From: CAKUIA01 sp034180465
Lineage (GTDB): Bacteria; Verrucomicrobiota; Verrucomicrobiia; Opitutales; Intestinicryptomonadaceae
Length of the DNA stretch: 32,726 bases
Reading direction: 5' to 3'
Assembly: GCA_034180465.1 (NCBI GenBank)
Contig: JAXFOH010000004.1
Coordinates: 1 to 32,726, forward strand
In this document: positions 14,846-23,016 of the stretch, piece after piece
How the letters are laid out: every line of letters starts with the position of its first letter
How positions within the stretch are numbered: position 1 is the first letter of the stretch
Notes under the pieces: model-generated
What the model was told of the DNA's origin: nothing
What the model saw: the letters and a program-made list of their open reading frames with translations, nothing else
The model's database searches: none
Position numbers and translations under genes: made by a program

Positions 14846-16789
14846 ATGAGTAAAATATTAGGTATTGACTTAGGTACAACAAACTCCTGCATGGCTGTTA
14901 TGGAAGGCGGCCAGTCGCAGGTTATCCCCAATAGAGAGGGAGCGCGTACAACTCCTTCAGTTGTCGCTTTTACAAAAACGGGCGAACGTTTGGTTGGTCA
15001 AGCCGCGAAAAGGCAGGCCATAACAAACCCCCACAACACGATTTTTTCGGCAAAGCGTTTGATAGGCCGCAAATTTAGCGAAATTCAGGAAGAAGCCAAG
15101 AACCTTCCCTACAAAGTAGTAGAAGGCCCAAATGGCGGAGTTTTGATTGAATGCGAAGTTGCGGGCAAAACCGAACGCTTCACCCCCGAACAGATTTCGG
15201 CCGACATTCTTCAACAAATGAAAGCCGACGCCGAAACATATTTGGGCGAAAAGATTACAAAGGCCGTTATTACGGTTCCCGCCTATTTTAACGATGCACA
15301 GCGTCAGGCCACAAAAGACGCAGGCACGATTGCAGGTTTGGAAGTTCTTAGAATTATAAACGAACCTACGGCGGCTGCTTTGGCATACGGCTTAAACAAC
15401 AATAAAGACAAGGACGAAACCATTGCCGTATACGACTTAGGTGGCGGTACTTTCGATGTGTCGATATTGGAAATTGCCGACAGCGTATTTGAAGTTAAAG
15501 CCACCAACGGCGACACACACCTAGGCGGCGATAATTGGGACGAAGCTATAATCTCCTGGTTGGTAGACGGCTTTAAGAAGGAAAACGGCATAGACTTGCG
15601 CAAAGACCCGATGGCATTGCAAAGATTAAAGGAGGAAGCCGAAAAGGCCAAGATTGCGCTTTCTACAGCCCAACAAACCGATATCAACTTGCCCTTTATT
15701 ACGGCAGACGCTTCCGGTCCGAAACACTTGAATGTAACCCTTACGAGGGCGAAACTAGAACAGATTACCGAAGATTTGGCAAAGCGTACAATTGCTCCCT
15801 TCGAAGCGTGCTTAAAAGACGCAGACCTTGCAAAGAGCTCTATTGACGAGTTGGTTCTTGTTGGCGGTATGACCCGTATGCCCAAGATTGTTGAAATTGC
15901 GGCTCAGTTGGCCGGCAAAGCCCCCCACCAGGGCGTAAACCCCGACGAAGTTGTAGCGCGCGGTGCGGCAATTCAAGGCGGTGTATTGCAGGGCGAAGTA
16001 AACGACGTTCTTTTGCTCGATGTAACACCCTTGACGCTGGCGATAGAAACCGCAGGTGGCGTATCTACTGCAATGATAGACAGAAATACCACAATTCCGG
16101 CAAAGAAAAGTCAGGTGTTTTCCACCTATTCGGATAACCAAACGGCTGTAGACATTAGGGTGTTGCAGGGCGAAAGGCCTTTGGCAAAAGACAACAAACT
16201 AATCGGTAACTTCAGGCTCGACGGCATAGCTCCCGCTCCGCGTGGCTTGCCCCAAATCGAAGTAACATTCGATATAGACGCAAACGGCATTTTGCACGTT
16301 TCGGCAAAAGACAAGGGCACGGGCAAAGAGCAGAACGTAACTATTACAAACTCCAGCGGTATGTCGAAGGAGGAAATTGAAAAGTTGCGTAAGGAAGCCG
16401 AAATGCACGCTGCCGAGGATAACGCACAAAAAGAGCTTATAGAAACTAAAAACCAGTTGGACAACGCGGTTTACAGTATTGAAAAACAGCTTAAGGATGC
16501 AGGCGACAAAGTTCCCGCCTCTTCGAAGAGCAAGATAGACGCCGCCCTTAAAACGGCAAAGGACGTTCTTGCAAAATCGAACGCCACAAAAGAAGAGCTT
16601 AAAGCGCAAATCGACGCGTTAACCGCTCTCTTGCAGGCAGAAGCCCAAAACTTGTATCCGCAAGGCGCGGGTGCTCAACAGGCACAACAAGCGCAACCCC
16701 AACAGCAGCAATCGTCTTCGACAAGCAAACAAGGCTCCGTAGATGCCGACTTTGAAGTTGTTGACGACGACAAAAAGGACAACAAGTAA
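14846..16789 (+). CDS. dnaK: Chaperone DnaK (Hsp70)
   Basis: The cytoplasmic Hsp70 chaperone, which binds exposed hydrophobic segments in an ATP-driven cycle with DnaJ and GrpE. The protein has 647 residues. ATPase domain signatures are all present: GIDLGTTNSCMAVMEGG at the N-terminus, VPAYFNDAQRQATKDAG, YDLGGGTFDVSIL and LVGGMTRMPKI; then the linker region with DVLLLDVTPLTL, the substrate-binding beta domain (NTTIPAKKSQVF), and a helical lid. The tail is Gln- and Ser-rich and ends in the acidic DADFEVVDDDKKDNK, close to the EEVKDKK-type DnaK ending. AAAGGAA precedes the ATG. grpE, dnaJ and hrcA are not in the window; groES and groEL follow after a terminator-like hairpin. Confidence 0.98.
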   Translation: MSKILGIDLGTTNSCMAVMEGGQSQVIPNREGARTTPSVVAFTKTGERLVGQAAKRQAITNPHNTIFSAKRLIGRKFSEIQEEAKNLPYKVVEGPNGGVLIECEVAGKTERFTPEQISADILQQMKADAETYLGEKITKAVITVPAYFNDAQRQATKDAGTIAGLEVLRIINEPTAAALAYGLNNNKDKDETIAVYDLGGGTFDVSILEIADSVFEVKATNGDTHLGGDNWDEAIISWLVDGFKKENGIDLRKDPMALQRLKEEAEKAKIALSTAQQTDINLPFITADASGPKHLNVTLTRAKLEQITEDLAKRTIAPFEACLKDADLAKSSIDELVLVGGMTRMPKIVEIAAQLAGKAPHQGVNPDEVVARGAAIQGGVLQGEVNDVLLLDVTPLTLAIETAGGVSTAMIDRNTTIPAKKSQVFSTYSDNQTAVDIRVLQGERPLAKDNKLIGNFRLDGIAPAPRGLPQIEVTFDIDANGILHVSAKDKGTGKEQNVTITNSSGMSKEEIEKLRKEAEMHAAEDNAQKELIETKNQLDNAVYSIEKQLKDAGDKVPASSKSKIDAALKTAKDVLAKSNATKEELKAQIDALTALLQAEAQNLYPQGAGAQQAQQAQPQQQQSSSTSKQGSVDADFEVVDDDKKDNK

Positions 16790-16802
16790 TTTATAAATAA
16801 TA

Positions 16803-16849
16803 TTGCAAGAGCCGCAAATTTGCGAAAAATCGGCCCTTGCATATTTTTT
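16803..16849 (+). terminator. Terminator-like hairpin between dnaK and groES
   Basis: GCAAG-GCCG (16805-16814) pairs with CGGC-CTTGC (16831-16840) with one mismatch, loop of 16 bases, followed by ATATTTTTT. It ends 25 bases before the groES ATG, leaving no room for a normal promoter after it, so it may be a partial terminator setting groESL levels relative to dnaK. Confidence 0.7.
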
Positions 16850-16873
16850 AAAACAACAAACAAAAGTAATACC

Positions 16874-17170
16874 ATGGCAAAAATAAATATAAAACCTCTC
16901 GGCGACCGCGTTTTGGTTAAGCAGGCCGAAGAAAAAGAACAAATCAGAGGCGGAATCATAATTCCTGACGCCGCCAAAGAAAAATCGCAGGAAGCCGAAG
17001 TTGTTGCTTTAGGCACGGGCAAATGCGAAGACGGAAAAACCTTTACGTTCGACGTTAAAGTTGGCGACAAGGTTCTAATTTCGAAATACGGCGGCACCGA
17101 AGTTAAGATAGGCGACGAAAAGTATTCTTTGCTGCGCCAAGACGACATTTTGGCCGTTATAACAAAATAA
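16874..17170 (+). CDS. groES: Co-chaperonin GroES
   Basis: The heptameric lid of the GroEL folding chamber, in the cytoplasm. The protein has 98 residues, the usual size. It shows INIKPLGDRVLVKQAE at the N-terminus, the mobile loop EEKEQIRGGIIIPDAAKEK, VVALGTG, GDKVLISKYGGTEVKI, and the closing DDILAVI. A longer frame opens at 16820, inside the preceding hairpin, but the ATG at 16874 gives the family N-terminus and is chosen. No good ribosome site is seen, in contrast to groEL. groEL follows after 27 bases. Confidence 0.97.
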   Translation: MAKINIKPLGDRVLVKQAEEKEQIRGGIIIPDAAKEKSQEAEVVALGTGKCEDGKTFTFDVKVGDKVLISKYGGTEVKIGDEKYSLLRQDDILAVITK

Positions 17171-17197
17171 TAAACCAATAAGGAGAAAATAAATATT

Positions 17198-18823
17198 ATG
17201 GCAAAACAACTTTTATTTGATGAAGCCGCAAGAAAGAAAGTTCTTAAGGGCGTAGAAACATTGGCAAGAGCAGTTAAAGTAACGCTCGGCCCCAAAGGCA
17301 GAAACGTTCTTATCGACAAAAAATTCGGCTCGCCCACTGTAACTAAAGACGGTGTAACCGTAGCAAAAGAAGTTGAATTGGAAGACCCCTATGAAAATAT
17401 GGGCGCGCAAATGGTAAGAGAAGTTGCTTCGAAAACTTCCGACAATGCCGGCGACGGCACTACAACGGCAACCGTTTTGGCAGAAGCCATCTACCGCGAA
17501 GGTTTGCGCAATGTTGCAGCAGGCTCTAACCCCATTTTCCTAAAAAGAGGTATCGACAAAGCTGTAGACGCCGCAACAAAAGAATTGGCAAAGAATTCCA
17601 AGCCCGTTAAAGACCGCGAAGAAATCCGCCAGGTAGCCACAGTTTCCGCAAACTGGGATGCCGAAATCGGCAACATCATTGCCGATGCTATGGATAAGGT
17701 TGGCAAAGACGGCACAATTACCGTTGACGACTCCAAGACAATCGACACAACTTTGGACGTTGTAGAAGGTATGCAATTCGACAAGGGTTATTTGTCGCCC
17801 TACTTTATCACCAACGCCGAAAATATGGAATGCGTGCTCGAAGACGCATACATTCTCATCAACGAAAAGAAAATTTCGAACTTGCAGGAATTGCTCCCCG
17901 TATTGCAGTTGGTTGCAAAGTCGGGCAAGCCCCTGCTGGTAATTGCCGAGGATGTAGACGGCGAAGCCCTGGCGGCTTTGGTTGTAAACAAATTGCGCGG
18001 CAACTTGAACGTATGCGCGGTAAAGGCCCCCGGCTTTGGCGACAGGCGCAAGGCAATGCTTGAAGATATAGCAATCCTTACTGGCGGCCGTTGCATTACC
18101 GAAGATTTGGGCATTAAGCTTGAAAGCGTAGAGCTTGCCGACTTGGGCAAGGCAAAGCGCGTAACGATTGCAAAGGAAAACACAACAATCGTTCAAGGCG
18201 GCGGCAAACAGGCCGACATTCAGGCGCGCGTAAAGATTTTGCGCAAGCAGATTGCCGAAACAACCTCCGATTACGACCGCGAAAAGCTGCAGGAACGCTT
18301 GGCTAAGTTGGCCGGCGGCGTAGCGGTTATCAATGTAGGAGCGGCGACCGAACCCGAAATGAAGGAAAAGAAAATGAGGGTTGAAGACGCCTTGCACGCA
18401 ACAAGAGCGGCTGTCGAAGAAGGTATCAGCGCAGGCGGTAGCGTAGCGCTGCTTAGAACGGCGTCGGCAATCGAAAAGATGCAGCTTGAAGGCGACGAAT
18501 TGGTGGGCGCGCAGATTGTGCGCAGGGCAATAGAAGCTCCTCTCCGCCAGTTGTGCTTGAATGCAGGCGAAGAAGGTGCCTTGGTTGTAAAAGAAGTTTT
18601 GAAGGGCAAGGGCGCAATGGGCTACAACGTAGCTACAGGCAAGTTTGAAGACCTTATCAAAGCGGGCGTTGTTGATCCTACCAAGGTAACTCGTGAAGCT
18701 TTGCAAAACGCAGCCAGCGTTGCCGCATTGTTGCTTACAACCGAATGTATGATTACCGAAAAACCCGAAGAAAAACCCGCCGCTCCCGCAATGCCGCAGG
18801 GCGGAATGGACGGAATGTACTAA
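17198..18823 (+). CDS. groEL: Chaperonin GroEL (Hsp60)
   Basis: The 60-kDa chaperonin that folds proteins inside a double ring with GroES, using ATP. The protein has 541 residues. Key segments are VKVTLGPKGRNVLIDKKFGSPTVTKDG split across the equatorial domain, the ATP-binding DGTTTATVLA, the apical segment GYLSPYFITNAE, AAVEEGISAGGSVAL late in the protein, and the Gly-Met tail PQGGMDGMY typical of group I chaperonins. AAGGAG at 17180-17185 is the clearest ribosome site in the window. It forms an operon with groES and ends in a strong terminator. This may be one of several GroEL copies, as is common in this phylum; none other is in the window. Confidence 0.98.
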   Translation: MAKQLLFDEAARKKVLKGVETLARAVKVTLGPKGRNVLIDKKFGSPTVTKDGVTVAKEVELEDPYENMGAQMVREVASKTSDNAGDGTTTATVLAEAIYREGLRNVAAGSNPIFLKRGIDKAVDAATKELAKNSKPVKDREEIRQVATVSANWDAEIGNIIADAMDKVGKDGTITVDDSKTIDTTLDVVEGMQFDKGYLSPYFITNAENMECVLEDAYILINEKKISNLQELLPVLQLVAKSGKPLLVIAEDVDGEALAALVVNKLRGNLNVCAVKAPGFGDRRKAMLEDIAILTGGRCITEDLGIKLESVELADLGKAKRVTIAKENTTIVQGGGKQADIQARVKILRKQIAETTSDYDREKLQERLAKLAGGVAVINVGAATEPEMKEKKMRVEDALHATRAAVEEGISAGGSVALLRTASAIEKMQLEGDELVGAQIVRRAIEAPLRQLCLNAGEEGALVVKEVLKGKGAMGYNVATGKFEDLIKAGVVDPTKVTREALQNAASVAALLLTTECMITEKPEEKPAAPAMPQGGMDGMY

Positions 18824-18851
18824 TTCGGTAGTACCTAACGCATAAATATTT

Positions 18852-18888
18852 CGCGGGCAAAGTGCAAAACCTTTGCCCGCGTTTATTT
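18852..18888 (+). terminator. Terminator after groEL
   Basis: A perfect 11-bp stem, CGCGGGCAAAG (18852-18862) with CTTTGCCCGCG (18871-18881), 8-base loop, followed by TTTATTT. It closes the groESL operon. Confidence 0.92.
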
Positions 18889-18959
18889 AGCTTGATTATA
18901 TTTTTATTGAAATATTTTCGGGCAAGTGTAGAACTTTTAATTTTAATTCATACAAAGAT

Positions 18960-19151
18960 ATGCCTACATACGATTATCATTGCGACAACTGTAAAAAGGA
19001 TATGGAAATTTTCCATTCTATGAACGACAAACCGCGCAAAAAGTGCCCCTATTGCGGGAAAAACACCTTGCGTAAAATCATAGGCGAGGGCTCAGGCATA
19101 ATATTCCACGGTTCAGGCTACTACCAAACCGACTACAAAAACAAAAAGTAA
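18960..19151 (+). CDS. FmdB-family zinc-ribbon protein
   Basis: A 63-residue protein of the FmdB family of putative regulatory proteins. It has an N-terminal zinc ribbon with paired Cys (CDNC near residues 8-11 and CPYCGK near 34-39) and the usual opening MPTYDYHC. The tail IIFHGSGYYQTDYK matches PVC-group members well. The family was first named from a formamidase/amidase operon, but its molecular role is not established. A possible promoter, TTGAAA (18907-18912) and TAGAAC (18929-18934), lies upstream. It stands alone between the groEL terminator and its own terminator, convergent with the histidine kinase gene. Confidence 0.9.
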   Translation: MPTYDYHCDNCKKDMEIFHSMNDKPRKKCPYCGKNTLRKIIGEGSGIIFHGSGYYQTDYKNKK

Positions 19152-19178
19152 ACCGAAAGATTATTTTTTTGCAAATAG

Positions 19179-19206
19179 CCCCGCAGTTTTGCGGGGTTTT
19201 GTTTTT
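19179..19206 (+). terminator. Terminator after the FmdB-family gene
   Basis: CCCCGCA (19179-19185) pairs with TGCGGGG (19190-19196), 4-base loop, followed by TTTTGTTTTT. It lies in the 80-base gap before the convergent histidine kinase. Confidence 0.88.
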
Positions 19207-19231
19207 CGGCGCAATAAGCGGCATTTGTTTC

Positions 19232-20356
19232 TTATTGTATCTGCTTTATCTCGGGGTGAGCCCTTCTTAGCGATATAGTAATTTTTGTGCCGCCGCCAAC
19301 TTTGCTTTCTATCGAAATTTTGCCGTTGTGCGCTTTTACTATGTTTTCGACAATAAGCATTCCAAGCCCGTTGCCGTTTGCCTTGCTTGTAAAATATGGT
19401 TCGAAAATTCGGGTAAGGTCTTTTGGCGAAATTCCGCAACCCGTATCGCAAAACAGCAAATTTAAAAACGCATCGTCGAACGACGTTTTTATCGTAATTT
19501 GCCCGTCGGCGCCGATGGCCTCTATCGAATTTTTAAGCAAATTAAAATATAGCTGGTGCAAAAGTGCTTCGTCGGCAAAAACCGTTGGAAGCTGCGAGGG
19601 AACTTGTATGTCGGCTGCAATGTTCGAGTCTTGCAATTGCGCCTGTAGCGATTTTACGGTTTCTAGCAGGGGCTTTAGTGCATCGCATTCTACAAGCAGC
19701 GCCTTTTGCGGGCGAACCGCCTTTAAAAAGTTTTTTATTATAGAGTCTAGCCGGCTTATTTCGCTGCGGCAAATGCCTATGCTGTCCGAAATTTTTGCCT
19801 TTAAATTTTCGTCGCCTATCTTTGCGGCAAGCCTGTTTATAAGCTGCAAGTGTATGCCCATAGAGTTTAGCGGGTTGCCTATTTCGTGCGCTATTGCCGA
19901 AGCCAGCTTTAAGATGGAGTTTATCCTTTCGTTGTCCAAGGTTTCCTTTTCCGAAAGTTTTTCTTCGGTGGCGTCCGAAAGTATTATAACGCAAAGGGGG
20001 CCTTCGTTGGCAAATTCGCTTTCTAGCGGGACAATGTAGGCCTTTAGATAGCGCGGAACGGGATAGCTTATCTGAAATTCTTTTGTTATCGGCGAAAGAG
20101 AGCTTCGCACCGAATCCAAATCTGGCTTTAGATCGGGTATTATTTTAAAAATGGGGTAGCTTTCGAATTTGTCAGGCATCGAAAGCGTTTTTTTTGCCGT
20201 TTCATTTGCAAACGAAATGGAATTGTCTAAAGCCATAACAAGCACCGATTCGTGCAGGGCGTTAAAAACGGCGTCTAGCCTAAACAGTTTTTTAGACAAA
20301 TTTCGGTTAATTCTAAGCAAATCGGCAAGTTTGCCATTTTTATCCAACTTGGCCAT
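19232..20356 (-). CDS. Orphan sensor histidine kinase (NtrB-like layout)
   Basis: A soluble two-component histidine kinase of 374 residues from the ATG at 20356. There is no transmembrane segment. An N-terminal PAS-like sensor domain (about residues 25-140, with ALDNSISFANETAKKTL) is followed by a dimerisation/phosphoacceptor helix with the phospho-His near 157 in SAIAHEIGNPLNSMG, the N box NLLKNSIEAIG, the G1 box DTGCGI, and the F/G2 boxes FEPYFTSKANGNGLGM. This resembles nitrogen-type kinases such as NtrB. A frame extension with a TTG codon at 20410 adds 18 residues; the ATG is preferred. No response regulator gene is in the window, so its partner and signal are unknown. It is divergent from galE. 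Confidence 0.9.
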   Translation of the reverse strand: MAKLDKNGKLADLLRINRNLSKKLFRLDAVFNALHESVLVMALDNSISFANETAKKTLSMPDKFESYPIFKIIPDLKPDLDSVRSSLSPITKEFQISYPVPRYLKAYIVPLESEFANEGPLCVIILSDATEEKLSEKETLDNERINSILKLASAIAHEIGNPLNSMGIHLQLINRLAAKIGDENLKAKISDSIGICRSEISRLDSIIKNFLKAVRPQKALLVECDALKPLLETVKSLQAQLQDSNIAADIQVPSQLPTVFADEALLHQLYFNLLKNSIEAIGADGQITIKTSFDDAFLNLLFCDTGCGISPKDLTRIFEPYFTSKANGNGLGMLIVENIVKAHNGKISIESKVGGGTKITISLRRAHPEIKQIQ

Positions 20357-20432
20357 AGTTTTTGTATAATCAATAAAAATTCCGCGCCAATCAAGAGAAT
20401 TGTTTTGCAAGAAGCTTTGCTTTTGTTAAAGT

Positions 20433-20467
20433 TTATGTAAATTTTTTACATAATATAATAAGAGGAG
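20433..20467 (+). promoter_or_regulatory. Palindrome, -10 element and ribosome site before galE
   Basis: TTATGTAAA (20433-20441) and TTTACATAA (20445-20453) form a perfect 9-base inverted repeat with a 3-base spacer. It abuts TATAAT (20454-20459), a consensus -10 box, so it covers the promoter spacer. AGAGGAG (20461-20467) is a good ribosome site but lies so close to the -10 box that either the start of transcription or the -10 choice may differ. The palindrome looks like an operator for a dimeric repressor. Confidence 0.6.
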
Positions 20468-20472
20468 TTCGT

Positions 20473-21462
20473 ATGAATATATTGGTAGTTGGCGGCGCAG
20501 GCTATATAGGCAGCCATTGTGTAAGACAGTTAAAAGCGGCTGGGCACCATCCCGTTGTGTTAGACAGCTTAGTTTACGGGCATAAAGAGGCGTTGGACGC
20601 CGATGTTTCGTTCTATCAGGGCGACATTTCCGACAAGGGGCTGGTTTCCGCAATCTTAAAGCGCGAGAACATAGACTTGGTTATGCACTTTGCCGCCTTT
20701 ATAAACGTTGGCGAGAGCGTAAGCAACCCCGTTAAGTACTACGAAAACAACTTTGTTGCTACGGCGCGTTTAATAGAAACAATGATTGAAAACAACGTGT
20801 TAAAATTCGTGTTTTCGTCTACATGCGCAACCTACGGCGTTCCGCAAAAGCTCCCGCTTTCGGAGGCGCACGGCCAGTTGCCGATAAACCCCTACGGGCA
20901 AACCAAGCTAGACGTTGAAAACTTTTTAAAGGCATGCGGCAAAGCCTACGGGCTAAGCGCGGTTGCCCTTCGCTACTTTAACGCAAGCGGAGCCGCCGAA
21001 GACGGCACAATAGGCGAAGACCACTCGCCCGAAACGCACTTAATACCCTTGGCAATAAAAGCGGCAACGGGCAAAGTAGGCGCGCTAAAAGTTTTTGGCA
21101 CCGACTACGACACTCCCGACGGCACTTGCCTAAGAGACTACATACATGTAGACGACCTAAGTCGTGCTCACATTGCAGCTTTCGAAAAGCTTAACGAAAA
21201 GGGAAAATTCTTTGCCTACAATTTGGGCACGGGCACACCCAATTCGGTTATGGAAATAATCAAGGGCGTAGAGGAAATTACGGGGCTTAAAGTTCCATAC
21301 GAAACGGCGCCGCGCCGCGCGGGCGACCCTTCCGCCTTGTATGCCGATTCTTCAAAAGCCCAAAGAGAGCTTAATTGGAAAATTAAATACACAAACGTAA
21401 AAGACATTATTGCCACTGCTTGGAAATGGCATAAATCGCACCCCGAAGGTTTTAAAAAGTAA
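20473..21462 (+). CDS. galE: UDP-glucose 4-epimerase (GalE-type)
   Basis: A cytoplasmic NAD-dependent epimerase of 329 residues, interconverting UDP-glucose and UDP-galactose and possibly the N-acetyl forms. The Rossmann motif GGAGYIGSH (about 7-15) is at the N-terminus, FAAFINVGESV and FSSTCATYGVP supply the catalytic Ser/Thr block, and YGQTK (about 151-155) is the YxxxK catalytic pair; RYFNASGA and the family's GTDYDTPDGTCLRDYIHVDD are typical of GalE. AGAGGAG precedes the ATG at 20473. A UAP1-like pyrophosphorylase gene starts one base after its stop, so both act in the same nucleotide-sugar pathway, probably under the palindrome-marked promoter. N-acetyl specificity cannot be judged. Confidence 0.95.
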   Translation: MNILVVGGAGYIGSHCVRQLKAAGHHPVVLDSLVYGHKEALDADVSFYQGDISDKGLVSAILKRENIDLVMHFAAFINVGESVSNPVKYYENNFVATARLIETMIENNVLKFVFSSTCATYGVPQKLPLSEAHGQLPINPYGQTKLDVENFLKACGKAYGLSAVALRYFNASGAAEDGTIGEDHSPETHLIPLAIKAATGKVGALKVFGTDYDTPDGTCLRDYIHVDDLSRAHIAAFEKLNEKGKFFAYNLGTGTPNSVMEIIKGVEEITGLKVPYETAPRRAGDPSALYADSSKAQRELNWKIKYTNVKDIIATAWKWHKSHPEGFKK

Positions 21463-21463
21463 G

Positions 21464-22870
21464 ATGGAAATTATCGAAAAATTTAAAAAGGCGGGGCAAT
21501 CGCAGGTTTTCGATTTTTTTGAAGATCTAAACGACGCCCAAAAAAAATCGCTGCTAGACGACTGCTCGCAAATAGACTTAAACGAGTTTGAAGGCCTTTG
21601 CAAAATGCTTAACGGCGCCCAGCCAAAAAGCGCAATAGACTACAACAAGCTGCAGGCAGCCCCCTTTATTGCCAACCCCGAAAACGGCGGCAATATGGCT
21701 TTGTGGGAAGACGCGGCAAAGACGGGCGCCGCCGCAATTTCGCGCGGAGAGCTTGCCTGCTTTGTGGTTGCCGGCGGGCAGGGTACGCGCTTGGGCTACA
21801 ACGGCCCCAAGGGCACCTACAAAGCAACGCCCATAATGCACAAAAGCCTATTTCAGGTTTTTGCCGAAAAAATATTAAGGGCTTCGCAAAAATACGGCGT
21901 TAAAATTCCGTGGCTTATAATGACAAGCCATATAAACGATGCGGCTACCCGCGCACATTTTGAAGAAAACAACTTTTTTGGGCTGAACAAAAACGACGTT
22001 ATCTTCTTTAAACAGGGCAGAATGCCCGCCGCCACACCCGACGGGAAAATAATAATGGAAGACAAGGGCAAAATAGCCCTTTCGCCCGACGGCCACGGTG
22101 GCAGCCTGCGCGCAATAGTAAAAAGCGGCGCACTAGACGAATTAAAAAAGCGCGGCGTAAAATACCTAAGCTATTTTCAGGTGGACAACCCCATTGTCAA
22201 CATTGTTGACGAAGCCTTTTTGGGATTCCATATAAAGGGCGCTTCGGATATGTCGTCGAAAATGATTCCCAAAGCGTATCCGCTTGAAAAGGTTGGGCAT
22301 TTTTGCATGTACGAAGGGCGTCTTAACGTTGTGGAATACTCCGATTTGCCCGAAAGCATGCAGCAGCTTCGCAACGCCGACGGCTCTTTAAAGTTTGTTG
22401 CAGGCAGCGTGGCAATTCATGTTATATCGCTAGACTTTGTGGAAAAATGCGGCAAAAATTCCACCTTGCCATTCCATATTGCGCACAAGAAAATTCCCTA
22501 TATAGACAAGAATGGGCAAAAAATTAAACCCGAAAGCCCCAACGGCTATAAGTTTGAAATGTTTGTTTTCGACGCATTGCCGATGGCGAACAACCCCGTA
22601 ATTATAGAGGGTGTAAGGCGCGAGGAATTTTCGCCCATAAAGAACGCCGAGGGCAAAGATTCGCCCCTTACCAGCAAAAAAGACCAGGAAAAGCAGTTCG
22701 CCTACTGGCTAAAGCAAGTGGGGGTAAATGTTGCAGTAGACGCCGACGGCGTGCCCCTGCATGATTTGGAAATAAGCCCTCTTTTTGCCTGCAACTTTGC
22801 CGATTTTAAATTGCAATGGGCAAAGCTAAAGCCCAATGTGGATTTTTCGAAACCGCAATATTTGCAGTAA
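21464..22870 (+). CDS. UAP1-like UDP-N-acetylhexosamine (or UDP-sugar) pyrophosphorylase
   Basis: A nucleotidyltransferase of 468 residues from the eukaryote-like UDPGP family, not the GlmU or GalU type common in bacteria. It joins UTP with a sugar 1-phosphate. The nucleotide-binding VVAGGQGTRLGYNGPKG (about 101-117) is followed by KSLFQVFAEKI, SPDGHGG, FQVDNPIVNIVD and KVGHFCMYEGRLNVVEYSDL, all close in pattern to UAP1-type UDP-N-acetylglucosamine pyrophosphorylases. The substrate could be GlcNAc-1-P, GalNAc-1-P or a hexose-1-P. It is paired with galE at a 1-base distance, which supports a role in supplying or recycling UDP-hexoses. A GTG-type upstream extension exists within galE; the ATG at 21464 is preferred. 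It ends at a terminator. Confidence 0.87.
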   Translation: MEIIEKFKKAGQSQVFDFFEDLNDAQKKSLLDDCSQIDLNEFEGLCKMLNGAQPKSAIDYNKLQAAPFIANPENGGNMALWEDAAKTGAAAISRGELACFVVAGGQGTRLGYNGPKGTYKATPIMHKSLFQVFAEKILRASQKYGVKIPWLIMTSHINDAATRAHFEENNFFGLNKNDVIFFKQGRMPAATPDGKIIMEDKGKIALSPDGHGGSLRAIVKSGALDELKKRGVKYLSYFQVDNPIVNIVDEAFLGFHIKGASDMSSKMIPKAYPLEKVGHFCMYEGRLNVVEYSDLPESMQQLRNADGSLKFVAGSVAIHVISLDFVEKCGKNSTLPFHIAHKKIPYIDKNGQKIKPESPNGYKFEMFVFDALPMANNPVIIEGVRREEFSPIKNAEGKDSPLTSKKDQEKQFAYWLKQVGVNVAVDADGVPLHDLEISPLFACNFADFKLQWAKLKPNVDFSKPQYLQ

Positions 22871-22890
22871 AACAGGAATGAAATTTTTGC

Positions 22891-22926
22891 AAACGCCCTT
22901 CCGATTTTTCCGGATGGGCGTTTTTT
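22891..22926 (+). terminator. Terminator of the galE/pyrophosphorylase operon
   Basis: AAACGCCC-TCCG (22891-22903) pairs with CGGA-GGGCGTTT (22911-22923), one T-T mismatch, 7-base loop, followed by a T run ending at 22926. Confidence 0.87.
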
Positions 22927-22956
22927 GCACCCAAGTTTTTTGGAAAATTTTGCGCA

Positions 22957-22990
22957 TAAAAAAAGCGCTTGCCAAGCAAGGCAAACGCTT
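22957..22990 (-). terminator. Terminator of the GH2 gene
   Basis: Read on the minus strand, AAGCGTTTGCC pairs with GGCAAGCGCTT (forward arms 22980-22990 and 22963-22973; one G-U pair), then a run of T. It lies 27 bases past the GH2 stop codon. Confidence 0.87.
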
Positions 22991-23016
22991 TCTGTGCTTT
23001 GTTTTGCAAAAAATCT

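Noticed and set aside
17540..18706. 388-codon minus-strand frame opposite groEL
   Set aside because: A Cys/Tyr/Phe-rich shadow of groEL without domain pattern.
20357..20410. TTG start that lengthens the histidine kinase by 18 residues
   Set aside because: No ribosome site, a rare start codon, and the added segment has no conserved pattern; the ATG at 20356 is simpler.
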